Origin: Marinomonas aquimarina
Lineage (GTDB): Bacteria > Pseudomonadota > Gammaproteobacteria > Pseudomonadales > Marinomonadaceae
Direction of reading: 5' to 3'
DNA length: 64,000 nt
NCBI RefSeq assembly: GCF_900089755.1
Contig: NZ_FLOC01000001.1
Span: 310,001 to 374,000 of the forward strand
Shown: piece after piece, positions 37,578 to 46,284 of the stretch
How the letters are laid out: every line of letters begins with the position of its first letter
How positions within the stretch are numbered: the first letter of the stretch is position 1
Position numbers and translations under genes: made by a program
Notes under the pieces: model-generated
The model's input: only the letters and a program-made list of their open reading frames with translations
What the model was told of the DNA's origin: nothing
Database searches by the model: none

Positions 37578-39608
37578 TTACAAATACAGACAGTCCGACT
37601 CAGGCAAAGTCGACGCCACGGCTTCTTCTAATGTGGTGGGTTTCGAGATCAGATAGCCTTGGAAGTAATTGCAGCCCAAGGTTCTTAAGTACTCTATTTG
37701 CTCCAGTGTTTCGACGCCTTCAGCCACCAGTTTGTATTGTAGGGCTTGGGCGATATGCACCATGGACTCCACCACCACTCTTGCTTTCGGGTCGTCGAGA
37801 CGATTGACGAAGCTGCGGTCAATTTTAATCTCATCCACTGACAAACGCTGTAAATGCGCAAAGGACGTATAGCCCGTGCCAAAGTCATCTAATGACACTA
37901 AACAGCCCATGGCACGTAATTGCTCAAGTACTTCGACCTTGGCTTGATCCATATGCACAAAGTAGGTTTCCGTCACCTCAAGACAAATACTGGTGGCGGA
38001 TACACCAGCAACCTGCAAACTGGCGGCAATACGCTGGGCAAAATCGCTGTCCAATAGTTCCTGCGCCGAGATGTTGATCGACAAAACAAAATCGTCTGGC
38101 ACCGAGATTTGCTTCAACGCGGCCAACGCTTTTTTCAGCACCATCATATCGATTTCTTGGATCAAATTGGCTTTCTCAGCCACCGGAATATAGACCTCAG
38201 GAGACAATCGGCTCAGTACTTCGGAGCTAGATCGTAGTAACGCCTCGGCCCCCACCACACGATTACGGCGCGCATCATAAAGTGGCATAAACACCAGATA
38301 AAACGCATCGTCAGCAAGCGCTCGGCGCAGCGCATCTTCAACCGACGCCTTTTGACGCAACGGCTGATCGTAGCTGGATAAATACGCTCGGGCGAAGGTT
38401 TTCGCATCATGTGGCTGGTCGAGAACAAAGCGACATTTTTCCAATACCTCATCAAAATGCTTCGGCATAGCATTGTCGACCACATAGCTAGCACTGACAT
38501 CGAGTTTTAGATGCCCCACACCAACCATTTCAACACCTTCGTTAAAAATACGCTCCAGCAATTGCTCTCGCGCCAGCTTGCCCACTGGACAATACATGGC
38601 AAACTCCGCATCGCTGATACGCGCTAAGGTGATCGACTGGGATTGAAAAACAGAGAGTAAACGCTGTTTGGTCTTCACCAATAATTGCCCAAATACGTTT
38701 TCGCCAAAATGTTTTTCCAATATGGCTGCGTTGTCCAAGCGAAAAACGTACAAGGCCCCGCCAGCCTCTGGCGCCAAGCCCTGCATATGATCACGCAGTC
38801 CTTGCTCATTGAGCAGCCCAGTCATACCGTCAAAAAGAGCCGCTTGACGCATACGCTGCAAGGTCCCATGACCGCGCCAGGAAAAACTTAACAAGCTCCC
38901 TACCCCGACCATTAACCAGAAGGTCAACAACCAATTGTTCAGCTGCTGTATATCCACCAAAAAACCGTCAACTTTTAATGCCGACAAGGTCAAATCGTAT
39001 TGCCCTGGGTGGCGTAGCGGGGTGTCATTGACCACTAAATCGAGCGAATAGACATGACGAAAATCTTTGTCAGCGCTTTCAAAACTAATGCCGTACTGAT
39101 CTTGCCACCAACTGGCGACATCAAAACGATTGAGCGGGATATCGAACTCACCATTGCGCAGGCGCACTGAGTGGAACTTGGTATCTTGATGGCTAGGAAC
39201 CCCGTCAAAGTGCGGGTTTAAAAAGCTGGTGATGTTTAATTCAAGACGACCGCTGTATTCGGCCGCAGTGGATTGCACATAGGCTTCGATGTGCACTTGG
39301 TCGACTTGTTGAAAAGAAAAAGGTAACCCCTCTTCGGTTCTTGGCAGCACCACACGTACGCCGCACAGGTAAGGCGTCGCGCTGCCATCCCAAGAACAAT
39401 GAGAGTGCACACTGCCTTGCTCTCCAGCAGGAAGCAGCTCTGTTCCGTCAAACGGTACAAATTGCAAACCATCTAACTCAAGCAAATCCACTTGATAATG
39501 GTTGAGCGGCGTTCGCGCCCAAAGGAAAACCAACGCGCTGAGCACACCAATACTGATAAAAAGCTTGCGATAACCTGATGAAGTCAAAGATTGTCCGTGT
39601 CTCTGCAT
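37578..39608 (-). CDS. Membrane sensor with degenerate GGDEF and intact EAL domain
   Basis: About 676 residues; I take the ATG at 39608, though TTG codons just upstream are possible. TM1 (about 12-35), a periplasmic beta-rich sensor (about 36-215), TM2 (NNWLLTFWLMVGVGSLLSFSW), a GGDEF domain whose catalytic motif is replaced (RISDAEF), then an EAL domain with all key motifs: GAEALLR, LSINISAQEL, LEVTET, DDFGTGYTSFAHLQ, KIDRSFV, VAEGVET and QGYLISKP. It should therefore hydrolyse c-di-GMP rather than make it. Target process unknown; nearby polysaccharide and adhesin genes make surface attachment a natural candidate. Confidence 0.9.
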   Translation of the reverse strand: MQRHGQSLTSSGYRKLFISIGVLSALVFLWARTPLNHYQVDLLELDGLQFVPFDGTELLPAGEQGSVHSHCSWDGSATPYLCGVRVVLPRTEEGLPFSFQQVDQVHIEAYVQSTAAEYSGRLELNITSFLNPHFDGVPSHQDTKFHSVRLRNGEFDIPLNRFDVASWWQDQYGISFESADKDFRHVYSLDLVVNDTPLRHPGQYDLTLSALKVDGFLVDIQQLNNWLLTFWLMVGVGSLLSFSWRGHGTLQRMRQAALFDGMTGLLNEQGLRDHMQGLAPEAGGALYVFRLDNAAILEKHFGENVFGQLLVKTKQRLLSVFQSQSITLARISDAEFAMYCPVGKLAREQLLERIFNEGVEMVGVGHLKLDVSASYVVDNAMPKHFDEVLEKCRFVLDQPHDAKTFARAYLSSYDQPLRQKASVEDALRRALADDAFYLVFMPLYDARRNRVVGAEALLRSSSEVLSRLSPEVYIPVAEKANLIQEIDMMVLKKALAALKQISVPDDFVLSINISAQELLDSDFAQRIAASLQVAGVSATSICLEVTETYFVHMDQAKVEVLEQLRAMGCLVSLDDFGTGYTSFAHLQRLSVDEIKIDRSFVNRLDDPKARVVVESMVHIAQALQYKLVAEGVETLEQIEYLRTLGCNYFQGYLISKPTTLEEAVASTLPESDCLYL

Positions 39609-39629
39609 GTGCTTTTTAATACCCAACAA

Positions 39630-40119
39630 GCCCTATTTAATCAAGATAGTATCCGTTAACAACCCACCACACTTAACCTAATCCGACAAATAGCACCTAT
39701 TATTGACCCAGATTCATATTTTTTACTTGCTTTGTAACGTTTTGAAAAGCCATTTATTATTGACTTATCCGCTTTTGAATACCTGTTCACCCTCACCACG
39801 AATGCATAAAATTTGTCAGGCCTACGTAAAATCACTTGTCGCGCCATTTGGCACGACCTACATTGCCTAGGCGCCTTGTGCTTGGCAGATCCTTTCTGTA
39901 ATCAACAAAGTGTGCAGGTGAAGGGGTCACTTTGGTCACTGTAATAACCTAGGTTGGCGTTGCAACGCCTTCTTATGGTAGAACAGTACACCGGATCGAT
40001 TTGCGAGGCACAGGGCGTGTTTCTCTTCCTATGACAAAGTCCACGTAGCTGCTTGAAATTCTCGTGTCGCACCCCAACCAAAGTTATAATTGGAACCACA
40101 ACTAACGGAACGTTTTCTC
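39630..40119. promoter_or_regulatory. Intergenic region upstream of the FKBP gene
   Basis: About 490 bp without a credible gene. A perfect 14-bp palindrome GGCGTTGCAACGCC at 39956-39969 may be an operator. A TATAAT hexamer lies about 30 bases before the FKBP start. No known RNA family recognised. Confidence 0.35.
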
Positions 40120-40809
40120 ATGAAAAAAACATTAGTCGCAGCATTGATTGCCTCTTCAGTTTCAGTCGCATACGCTGCAGACGTAGAGCTTGAAAGCAAA
40201 GAACAGAAACTTGGATACTCAATCGGCACTATGTTCGGTGGTCGTATGGCCAATGATTTTGCCGGCATGGATTTAGAAGCGTTCAAAGCAGGCTTCGAAG
40301 ATTCTTTCAGTGGCCAAGAACCACAGATGTCTATGGAAGATGTCCAAGCCACCATGCAAGCTTTCCAACAAGAGCAAATGGAAAAAGCGCAACGTGAGCA
40401 AGCCGAAATGGCCGAAGCCGCTAAAGCCAGCTCTCAGGCATGGCTAGATGAAAAAGCCGAGCAAGATGGCGTCATGACAACCGACTCTGGCCTAATGTAC
40501 AAGGTCATCGAAAAGGGTGATGGCAAAATGCCTGCGGCAGAAGACACAGTGAAAGTGAACTACGAAGGTAAACTGGTAGACGGTACCGTATTTGATAGCT
40601 CTTATGAGCGCGGTGAGCCGATTTCTTTCCCACTTAACCAAGTTATTCCAGGCTGGACTGAAGGCGTACAACTGATGCCAGTTGGCTCAACTTACGAGTT
40701 CTATATTCCTGCAGAACTAGCATACGGCCCAGGCGGCACAGGCCCAATTCCACCTCACTCTGCACTAGAGTTTAAAGTGGAACTGCTGGACATCGAAGCC
40801 GCGCAATAA
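40120..40809 (+). CDS. Periplasmic FKBP-type peptidyl-prolyl isomerase (FkpA/Mip-like)
   Basis: 229 residues from the ATG at 40120, which opens with a signal peptide (KKTLVAALIASSVSVAYAAD, cut after AYA). An N-terminal dimerisation domain with helices (EQKLGYSIGTMFGGRM, a long acidic/Gln-rich helix at about 75-125) precedes the FKBP domain (DTVKVNYEGKLVDGTVFDSSYERGEP, then IPGWTEGVQLMPVGSTYEFYIPAELAYGPGG). Prolyl isomerase and chaperone for envelope proteins, as in FkpA and Mip. Closed by a terminator. Confidence 0.9.
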   Translation: MKKTLVAALIASSVSVAYAADVELESKEQKLGYSIGTMFGGRMANDFAGMDLEAFKAGFEDSFSGQEPQMSMEDVQATMQAFQQEQMEKAQREQAEMAEAAKASSQAWLDEKAEQDGVMTTDSGLMYKVIEKGDGKMPAAEDTVKVNYEGKLVDGTVFDSSYERGEPISFPLNQVIPGWTEGVQLMPVGSTYEFYIPAELAYGPGGTGPIPPHSALEFKVELLDIEAAQ

Positions 40810-40837
40810 GCGTACAAGGCTCGGTCAGTGAAACCCT

Positions 40838-40867
40838 AAAAACGCCCTCTTAACGAGGGCGTTTTTG
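40838..40867 (+). terminator. Intrinsic terminator after the FKBP gene
   Basis: AAAACGCCCTC-TTAAC-GAGGGCGTTTTT, an 11-bp stem with a T-run. Confidence 0.9.
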
Positions 40868-40906
40868 TTTGTGCTACAATCGCCGTTTTTCTAGAACAAC
40901 CTCGCT

Positions 40907-41845
40907 ATGTTCATACCAGTCATACTCGCTGGCGGCTCGGGCACACGCCTTGCGCCCATCTCTACAACGAAGCACCCTAAACCCTTTATCGATCTGCTCG
41001 ATTGCGGTTATACGCTGTTTGAATTAACGCTTCTGCGAGCACAACAAACCTCAGATAAACGCCCCATTGTTGTCGTGGCCAAAGAGCACTTGGCGTTTGT
41101 TCAACAAGCGTTGCACAAACTGTCCATGACAGCCCACATTCTGCTGGAACCCTGTGGCCGCAATACCGCCCCCGCGATGACCTGTGCCGCCTTATTTGCC
41201 CAGCACATTTATCCAGACGACAGCCCCCTGTTAGTGTTGGCCGCCGATCATTACATCGCCGATCCCTCCTACTTCTGTCAACGGGTCGTCGCCGCACATG
41301 ACGCTGCGATGAACGACCAGCTCGTGTTATTTGGCATCCGTCCGACCTACCCAGAAACAGGTTATGGCTATATTGAAGTGGGCCAGGATGCACAGATACA
41401 CGCCTTTCATGAAAAGCCAGATCAACACACTGCCATGAACTACCTAGCCCGTGGCAACTATCTTTGGAACAGCGGCTTCTTTGTTTTACCGAGAAAAATA
41501 CTGCTAGCTGAAATCGAACATTTCGCTCCCAAGATACTAGCGTCTTGCCACGATGCTGTGACGCAGAGTGTCCAACTATCCGAACGCACTCACTTATTGT
41601 CACCGTCATTTGCTGAGGCGCCAGCCATCTCCATTGATTATGCGATTATGGAGCACAGCGCCAAACTGGCCTTATGTGAGTATGCCAGCGAATGGAGCGA
41701 CTTGGGCACATGGCCTGCTTTATACCGCTTGTGGCCAAAAGACGAGCAAGGCATTGCGCACCATTTAGCGTTAGCATTAGCCTTAATGCCAACGGCATCG
41801 GGCCTTCAGTTAATGAAAGATAACACCTGGATAGCCGATGTCTGA
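40907..41845 (+). CDS. manC: Mannose-1-phosphate guanylyltransferase, catalytic domain only
   Basis: 312 residues; makes GDP-mannose from GTP and mannose-1-phosphate. The nucleotidyltransferase part is complete: [61 protein letters not shown] and SIDYAIMEHS. The usual ManC/AlgA enzyme (about 470 residues) continues with a cupin phosphomannose isomerase domain, absent here; a separate isomerase gene would be needed. Overlaps the following manB by 8 bp, so coupled. No good ribosome binding site before the ATG. Confidence 0.9.
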   Translation: MFIPVILAGGSGTRLAPISTTKHPKPFIDLLDCGYTLFELTLLRAQQTSDKRPIVVVAKEHLAFVQQALHKLSMTAHILLEPCGRNTAPAMTCAALFAQHIYPDDSPLLVLAADHYIADPSYFCQRVVAAHDAAMNDQLVLFGIRPTYPETGYGYIEVGQDAQIHAFHEKPDQHTAMNYLARGNYLWNSGFFVLPRKILLAEIEHFAPKILASCHDAVTQSVQLSERTHLLSPSFAEAPAISIDYAIMEHSAKLALCEYASEWSDLGTWPALYRLWPKDEQGIAHHLALALALMPTASGLQLMKDNTWIADV

Positions 41846-43268
41846 TGCCAAAACGCCGTTAGCACTGTGTGCCAACAAAGACGTAAAATTCGGCACCAGT
41901 GGGGTCCGAGGTCCTGTCGCAGAGCTCAGCAAAAGCCTCTGCCAAGGGTTCACGCAGGCCTTTCTGAGCACTCTATGCCGTGCTGACAGTGTCTGTCTTG
42001 GTGTCGATCTACGCCCCAGCAGCCCACAGCTCGCCAAATGGGTGAGTGAACAGGCACAAGAAATGGGCGTTAATGTGCTCGATTGCGGTCCCCTGCCTAC
42101 CCCAGCGTTAGCGCTTTACGCCATGCAGCAAGGCTTGCCTGCCATTATGATCACCGGCAGCCATATCCCGTTTGATCGCAATGGCATGAAGTTTTATTTG
42201 CCGACCGGGGAGATTAGCAAAGCCGATGAACAAGCCATATTAACGAGCCGACTAGACAGCTGTGCAAACAAGAGGTTAAGAGGCGGCTCACAAGATTGCG
42301 CAGAACGCGCTAGCCAGCATTATCAACAGCGCTATTACGATGCTTTCCCTACGCTTAACTTAGGTAATAAACGCATAGGCGTTTACCAACATAGCAGTGT
42401 CACTCGAGACCTCCTGACCGAAGTGCTTAGGCATTTTGGCGCAGAAGTGATCGAGTTAGGGCGAAGCGACCACTTTGTTGCCCTCGATACGGAAGCGGTC
42501 GGTGACACCGAGCAAGCCCTAGCGCAGCAATGGACTCAGCAATATCGCTTGGATGCCATCGTGACCACAGATGGCGATGGCGACCGACCATTGATCGCAG
42601 ATGAGGCAGGACAATGGCTGCGCGGAGATCAAGTGGGGATGCTCACCTGCCACGCTCTGCAGGCAACTCATATTGCCACCCCCATTAATAGTAATAGTGG
42701 CCTTGAGCACTTCATCCCAGCAGCCAAAGTTGTCAGAACGAAAATTGGCTCACCTTATGTCATCGAGGCCATGCAGCAGGCCACCGAGCAAGACAACAGC
42801 TTAGGCTTTGAAGCGAACGGTGGCGTCTTACTTGGCAGGAATCACCATCGCCTCACATCCCTGCCAACACGCGATGCGTTATTACCGATTCTCTGTGTCT
42901 TATCGACGTTAGCCAACCAGCCCTTAAGTTCTCTGAGCAACATACTCCCTAAGCGCTACAGTGCCAGTAGCCGCATCCAAAATGTGGATCAAGAGATATG
43001 CCGCCAACTGTTGGAAAATCTTGTTGCTCCTGATGCTTGGCCAGCACTACTCGCAGCAATTCAGCCCTGTCACGCCCTTCAGATCGCCACAATAAATACC
43101 CTCGATGGTGTGCGAGCGACCCTTACAAACGGTGACATATTGCATCTAAGAGCGTCAGGAAATGCCAATGAACTGCGCATTTACAGCGAATCAAATACTA
43201 TTCAGCGTGCAAATCAGGTCTGTTCAAACACCGAAATACACATTTCATCCTTATTTTTTGACGTATGA
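41838..43268 (+). CDS. manB: Phosphomannomutase
   Basis: 476 residues. Interconverts mannose-6-phosphate and mannose-1-phosphate for GDP-mannose. Family motifs: KFGTSGVRGPV near the start, active-site phosphoserine loop TGSHIPFDRNGMKFY (a His replaces the usual Asn after TGS), metal loop DGDGDRP, and the substrate loop GFEANGGVLLG. The start overlaps manC by 8 bp, so the two form a small operon. A phosphoglucosamine mutase role is less likely given the partner gene. Confidence 0.9.
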   Translation: MSDAKTPLALCANKDVKFGTSGVRGPVAELSKSLCQGFTQAFLSTLCRADSVCLGVDLRPSSPQLAKWVSEQAQEMGVNVLDCGPLPTPALALYAMQQGLPAIMITGSHIPFDRNGMKFYLPTGEISKADEQAILTSRLDSCANKRLRGGSQDCAERASQHYQQRYYDAFPTLNLGNKRIGVYQHSSVTRDLLTEVLRHFGAEVIELGRSDHFVALDTEAVGDTEQALAQQWTQQYRLDAIVTTDGDGDRPLIADEAGQWLRGDQVGMLTCHALQATHIATPINSNSGLEHFIPAAKVVRTKIGSPYVIEAMQQATEQDNSLGFEANGGVLLGRNHHRLTSLPTRDALLPILCVLSTLANQPLSSLSNILPKRYSASSRIQNVDQEICRQLLENLVAPDAWPALLAAIQPCHALQIATINTLDGVRATLTNGDILHLRASGNANELRIYSESNTIQRANQVCSNTEIHISSLFFDV

Positions 43269-43299
43269 CAGTTAATTGAATGGCTACTAATGATTTTTC

Positions 43300-43324
43300 A
43301 AATCACTAAAGATAGAGTGATTTT
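43300..43324 (+). terminator. Weak terminator after manB
   Basis: AAATCACT pairs with AGTGATTT over an 8-nt loop, followed by T. It lies 31 bases after manB and immediately before the predicted small RNA, so it could also overlap its promoter. Confidence 0.4.
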
Positions 43325-43326
43325 AA

Positions 43327-43530
43327 GGCAGGACGTGATGGACAACGTTAGCTCCTAGGATGGGAGCCCTGCCTGGCACATGGCAGATCATTATGGACGA
43401 TGATGGTTTCAGGAAGAAACACTGCCTTTTGTCCCTCCTTAAAAGATAGGCAGTCATGGATGACTGATGCTCCCAGGACGGGAGCCCTATCTTTCTTCAG
43501 GATGATACGAGCTGCAAGGATGCAGCGGAA
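43327..43530 (+). ncRNA. Candidate CsrB/RsmZ-type small RNA (CsrA/RsmA sponge)
   Basis: About 200 nt with ten GGA motifs, seven in predicted hairpin loops: CGT-GATGGACA-ACG, GCTCC-TAGGAT-GGGAGC, ATCAT-TATGGACG-ATGAT, GTTTC-AGGAA-GAAAC, AGTCA-TGGA-TGACT, GCTCCC-AGGAC-GGGAGC and GCTGC-AAGGAT-GCAGC. Three longer stems close pairs of these into two-hairpin modules: GGCAGG/CCTGCC (43327-43374), GGCAG/CTGCC (43382-43426) and AAAGATAGG/CCTATCTTT (43442-43494). GGA in exposed loops is the CsrA/RsmA recognition rule, and such RNAs titrate the regulator. There is no reading frame of note here. Ends are approximate: no promoter or U-run terminator was pinned down. Confidence 0.75.
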
Positions 43531-43595
43531 AAGTGCTTATTTAGGCACGACCTAAGCTAATCTTGAGAGACACCTCTGGCACACTGTTAGCGGCT

Positions 43596-43635
43596 GGTTT
43601 ACCCTAATGCGCAAATCTTTTGCTAGGGTAGAACC
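43596..43635 (+). promoter_or_regulatory. Hairpin covering the ligase ribosome binding site
   Basis: GGTT-T-ACCCTA pairs with TAGGGT-AG-AACC, and GCAAA/TTTGC pairs inside. The TAGGG at 43624-43628 is the only good ribosome binding site for the TTG start at 43636, and it is buried in the stem. This could act as a translational switch for the O-antigen ligase. Confidence 0.5.
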
Positions 43636-44895
43636 TTGAACACCACCACCTCTCTCTATCGCTATGTCGCTTACTTAGTCTGGTTATTAGCCGCTGCCAC
43701 CTTTGCATTAACCCTGTCCGTACCAAGAGGCATTTCCTATCCTACTCTGTGTCTGTTTCTGTTAGCGGCTGTTTTTGCGCTTGTATTGCGTAACCATACG
43801 CTCAAACTGAACAAACAAGATTTCATCCTGATCGGTGTCTTTGCCGCGTATGCCATAAGCAGCGTGATATTTGTCTATTTAGACGGCTGGCACACAAGAG
43901 AACTTGATCGCCCCTCAAGGTTTCTATTGGCTCTTCCGGTGCTGGTACTGCTACTCAAATGCAAAATGCCCAATGCACCGCTGCTCTTTTTCGGCACCAT
44001 TATTGGCGCCATCGCTGCGGCCGTATTAGCAGCTTACGAAGTACTTGTTTTAGACTTTCCTAGAGCTCAAGTGTTTACCAATGCCATTATGTTTGGCGAC
44101 ACCAGTATGTTACTTGGCTTAATCAATAGCGCGGCCTGCTGCTACTTTTATCAAAACAAGCAGAGACTGATGCTGGCCTTGGCCATTCTTGGCGTCATGG
44201 CCGGCGTACTCGGCTCTATCTTATCTGGCTCACGCGGTGGTTGGATTGCCGTACCGCTGATTGGACTATTTATACTGCTGCAGGCAAAAGATTTGATTGG
44301 CAAGAAACAGCTCGCGGCCACGATTCTGGTGCTATTGATCGGCGCGCTCTCCGTCATTGCCATCCCACAAACAGGCATGCAAGCACGCTTTACTAAAGCG
44401 GTTGAGGATATTCAACTCTACCTATTAGGTGAAACCAATACGTCTGTTGGCTTAAGAATTGAAATGTGGAAAGGCGCTATCTATTTGTTCTCAGAAGCCC
44501 CCATCATGGGCGTGGGCCAATACGGCAGTCAGCCCCTCAAAGCTGAGCTCGCAGAACAAGGCTTAATGAGTGAGGCTGCAACTCGATTTGATCACTTACA
44601 TAATGAGTTTTTTAATACCTTGGCGCTGAAGGGGCTAGTCGGTGTGGTATTCCTGCTGGCGCTGTACCTGATCCCGCTTAAGCTCTTTATTGGCAAACTA
44701 CGTAAACATCGCCACAACTGGAGAATTAAAGCCTATGCTTTGGCCGGTGCGCTGGTACCGATGAGCTATATGGATTTTGCGCTGACCCAGTCTATGTTTA
44801 GCCACAACATTGGCGTCATGGTGTTTATCTTTTTTACTCTGTTCTTCTGGGCTGCGGTACGCTGGGCGGAAGCCAGCGAACCAGATAACGCCTGA
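43636..44895 (+). CDS. waaL: O-antigen ligase / polymerase family membrane protein
   Basis: 419 residues from a TTG start with AGGG seven nt before it. About 11-12 hydrophobic segments and one large periplasmic loop (about 250-330) identify the Wzy_C/WaaL family: SGSRGGWIAVPLIGL, the loop residues with EMWKGAIYLFSEAPIMGVGQYGSQ, and DHLHNEFFNTLALKGLVGV, where the conserved Arg and His of ligases sit. It would join O-antigen to lipid A-core, or polymerise the chain; these cannot be told apart. Convergent with the sugar-phosphate transferase gene by 17 bp. Confidence 0.82.
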   Translation: MNTTTSLYRYVAYLVWLLAAATFALTLSVPRGISYPTLCLFLLAAVFALVLRNHTLKLNKQDFILIGVFAAYAISSVIFVYLDGWHTRELDRPSRFLLALPVLVLLLKCKMPNAPLLFFGTIIGAIAAAVLAAYEVLVLDFPRAQVFTNAIMFGDTSMLLGLINSAACCYFYQNKQRLMLALAILGVMAGVLGSILSGSRGGWIAVPLIGLFILLQAKDLIGKKQLAATILVLLIGALSVIAIPQTGMQARFTKAVEDIQLYLLGETNTSVGLRIEMWKGAIYLFSEAPIMGVGQYGSQPLKAELAEQGLMSEAATRFDHLHNEFFNTLALKGLVGVVFLLALYLIPLKLFIGKLRKHRHNWRIKAYALAGALVPMSYMDFALTQSMFSHNIGVMVFIFFTLFFWAAVRWAEASEPDNA

Positions 44896-44911
44896 TCAAC
44901 GCAAGCAAGGG

Positions 44912-46237
44912 CTATAAGCCCTTGCGACCCAGCACAACCACAACGGTGCGCAACAGCGTTTCCATCTCTAACCAAATGCTCCAATGCTTGATGTAATATA
45001 AATCGTACATCAACTTTTGACGGGCATCTTCAAGGTTCGCACCATAGGGGTAGCACACTTGTGCCCAGCCCGAAATCCCTGGGCGCACTAGATGGCGCTC
45101 ATGATAATAAGGGATCTCTTTTTCATAATTCTCAACCAAGATGTCCCATTCTGTGCGCGGCCCGACAAGGTGCATATCTTTGCGCAATACATTCCACAGC
45201 TGTGGCAACTCATCAATACGGAACTTACGCATCACATGGCCGAAGGGAAAGATGCGAGGGTCTTCTTTTTGGGTATAAGGGTTAAAGTGTGCGTTTTCAT
45301 GCATGCTGCGAAATTTGATAGCAGTAAAGTTTTTCCCACCTAGCCCTACTCGACTCTGTGTAAACAAGGTACTGCCTGGTGACTGCAGCTTTATTTTCAA
45401 AACGGCATACAGCATTAAAGGCGAGCACAGCACCCCAATACCTATAATGGCTAACCAATCAATGGCACGTTTTAGAATAAAGTTTCTCAGCGTATAAGGG
45501 CGCACTTTTTCTAGATAACTTAAATCTTCGCCATCGTAGGGGATGTAACATTTACGCAGAAACGTCTCCATAAAACGGTGTAAGACGATCAGACGCACCC
45601 CTTTTAGGTCCAGATGCGTCAGCTCTTTGATCAGTTGATTGGTCGCTGGCGCTTCAAGATTCAGCAATAGATAATCCGGTGAGACCTTCATGATATTGGT
45701 CTCAATATCACCTTGATCCTTCAGACTAAAATACGTCAGTTCGACGCCCTGCTGCTCCAGCATGGCGTACTCAAACTCATTAAACTCATAATGCCGGCCA
45801 AGTACCGCCACTTGAATCTTGGTTTGCGCATAACGCCGCGAATAATGCTGAATCGCTAACTTTATCGCCATGATAAAGAAAGGCGTAAACACAACCCAGA
45901 TAGCCGTAACAATCCGGTCGAAATCTAACTCAGATAAGTAGATAAACAGCAGTACTAATAGGAAGAAAACGTTGAAAAACCAAGTTTTAAAGGTGATCGC
46001 CAAGCGGTCCGAAAAGGAGCGATTGTTGTAGCGGCTATAGCCACCTTGCACACCAATGCAAGTGGCGTAAAACACGCCACTTAACAGCATCATCCAATTA
46101 TATTCGTGGCTCCATGCCCCCTGGCTGAACAAACCGAAAGAGAGCAATAGCAGAATGGCAGGTGTGCACAAATCCACCAAAGCGTACGTAAAAGGCACTC
46201 TACGATCTTGATACCGCTTAACATGACTCTTTTTCAT
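44912..46237 (-). CDS. Polyprenyl-phosphate sugar-1-phosphate transferase (WbaP/WcaJ type)
   Basis: 441 residues; ATG at 46237, one codon after a TTG. Four to five N-terminal membrane segments, a Rossmann-like CoA-binding part (residues about 140-250), a further membrane helix, then the bacterial sugar transferase domain: KIKLQSPGSTLFTQSRVGLGGKNF, IKFRSMHENAH, MRKFRIDELPQLWNVLRKDMHLVGPRTE, RPGISGWAQV and DLYYIKHWS. It starts polysaccharide repeat-unit assembly on undecaprenyl phosphate. Last gene of the minus-strand rfb cluster. Confidence 0.92.
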   Translation of the reverse strand: MKKSHVKRYQDRRVPFTYALVDLCTPAILLLLSFGLFSQGAWSHEYNWMMLLSGVFYATCIGVQGGYSRYNNRSFSDRLAITFKTWFFNVFFLLVLLFIYLSELDFDRIVTAIWVVFTPFFIMAIKLAIQHYSRRYAQTKIQVAVLGRHYEFNEFEYAMLEQQGVELTYFSLKDQGDIETNIMKVSPDYLLLNLEAPATNQLIKELTHLDLKGVRLIVLHRFMETFLRKCYIPYDGEDLSYLEKVRPYTLRNFILKRAIDWLAIIGIGVLCSPLMLYAVLKIKLQSPGSTLFTQSRVGLGGKNFTAIKFRSMHENAHFNPYTQKEDPRIFPFGHVMRKFRIDELPQLWNVLRKDMHLVGPRTEWDILVENYEKEIPYYHERHLVRPGISGWAQVCYPYGANLEDARQKLMYDLYYIKHWSIWLEMETLLRTVVVVLGRKGL

Positions 46238-46284
46238 CAACTAACCAAATACCCAGATCAACATTTTAAACCGTCATTCCAACA

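Noticed and set aside
43327..43530. c-di-GMP, guanidine or cobalamin riboswitch at 43.3-43.5 kb
   Set aside because: No match to the conserved cores I know; the repeated GGA loops fit a CsrA-binding RNA better.
43560..43640. JUMPstart/ops element before the O-antigen ligase
   Set aside because: A GTTAGCGGCTGG segment is only loosely similar to the ops core GGCGGTAGC; not enough to call.
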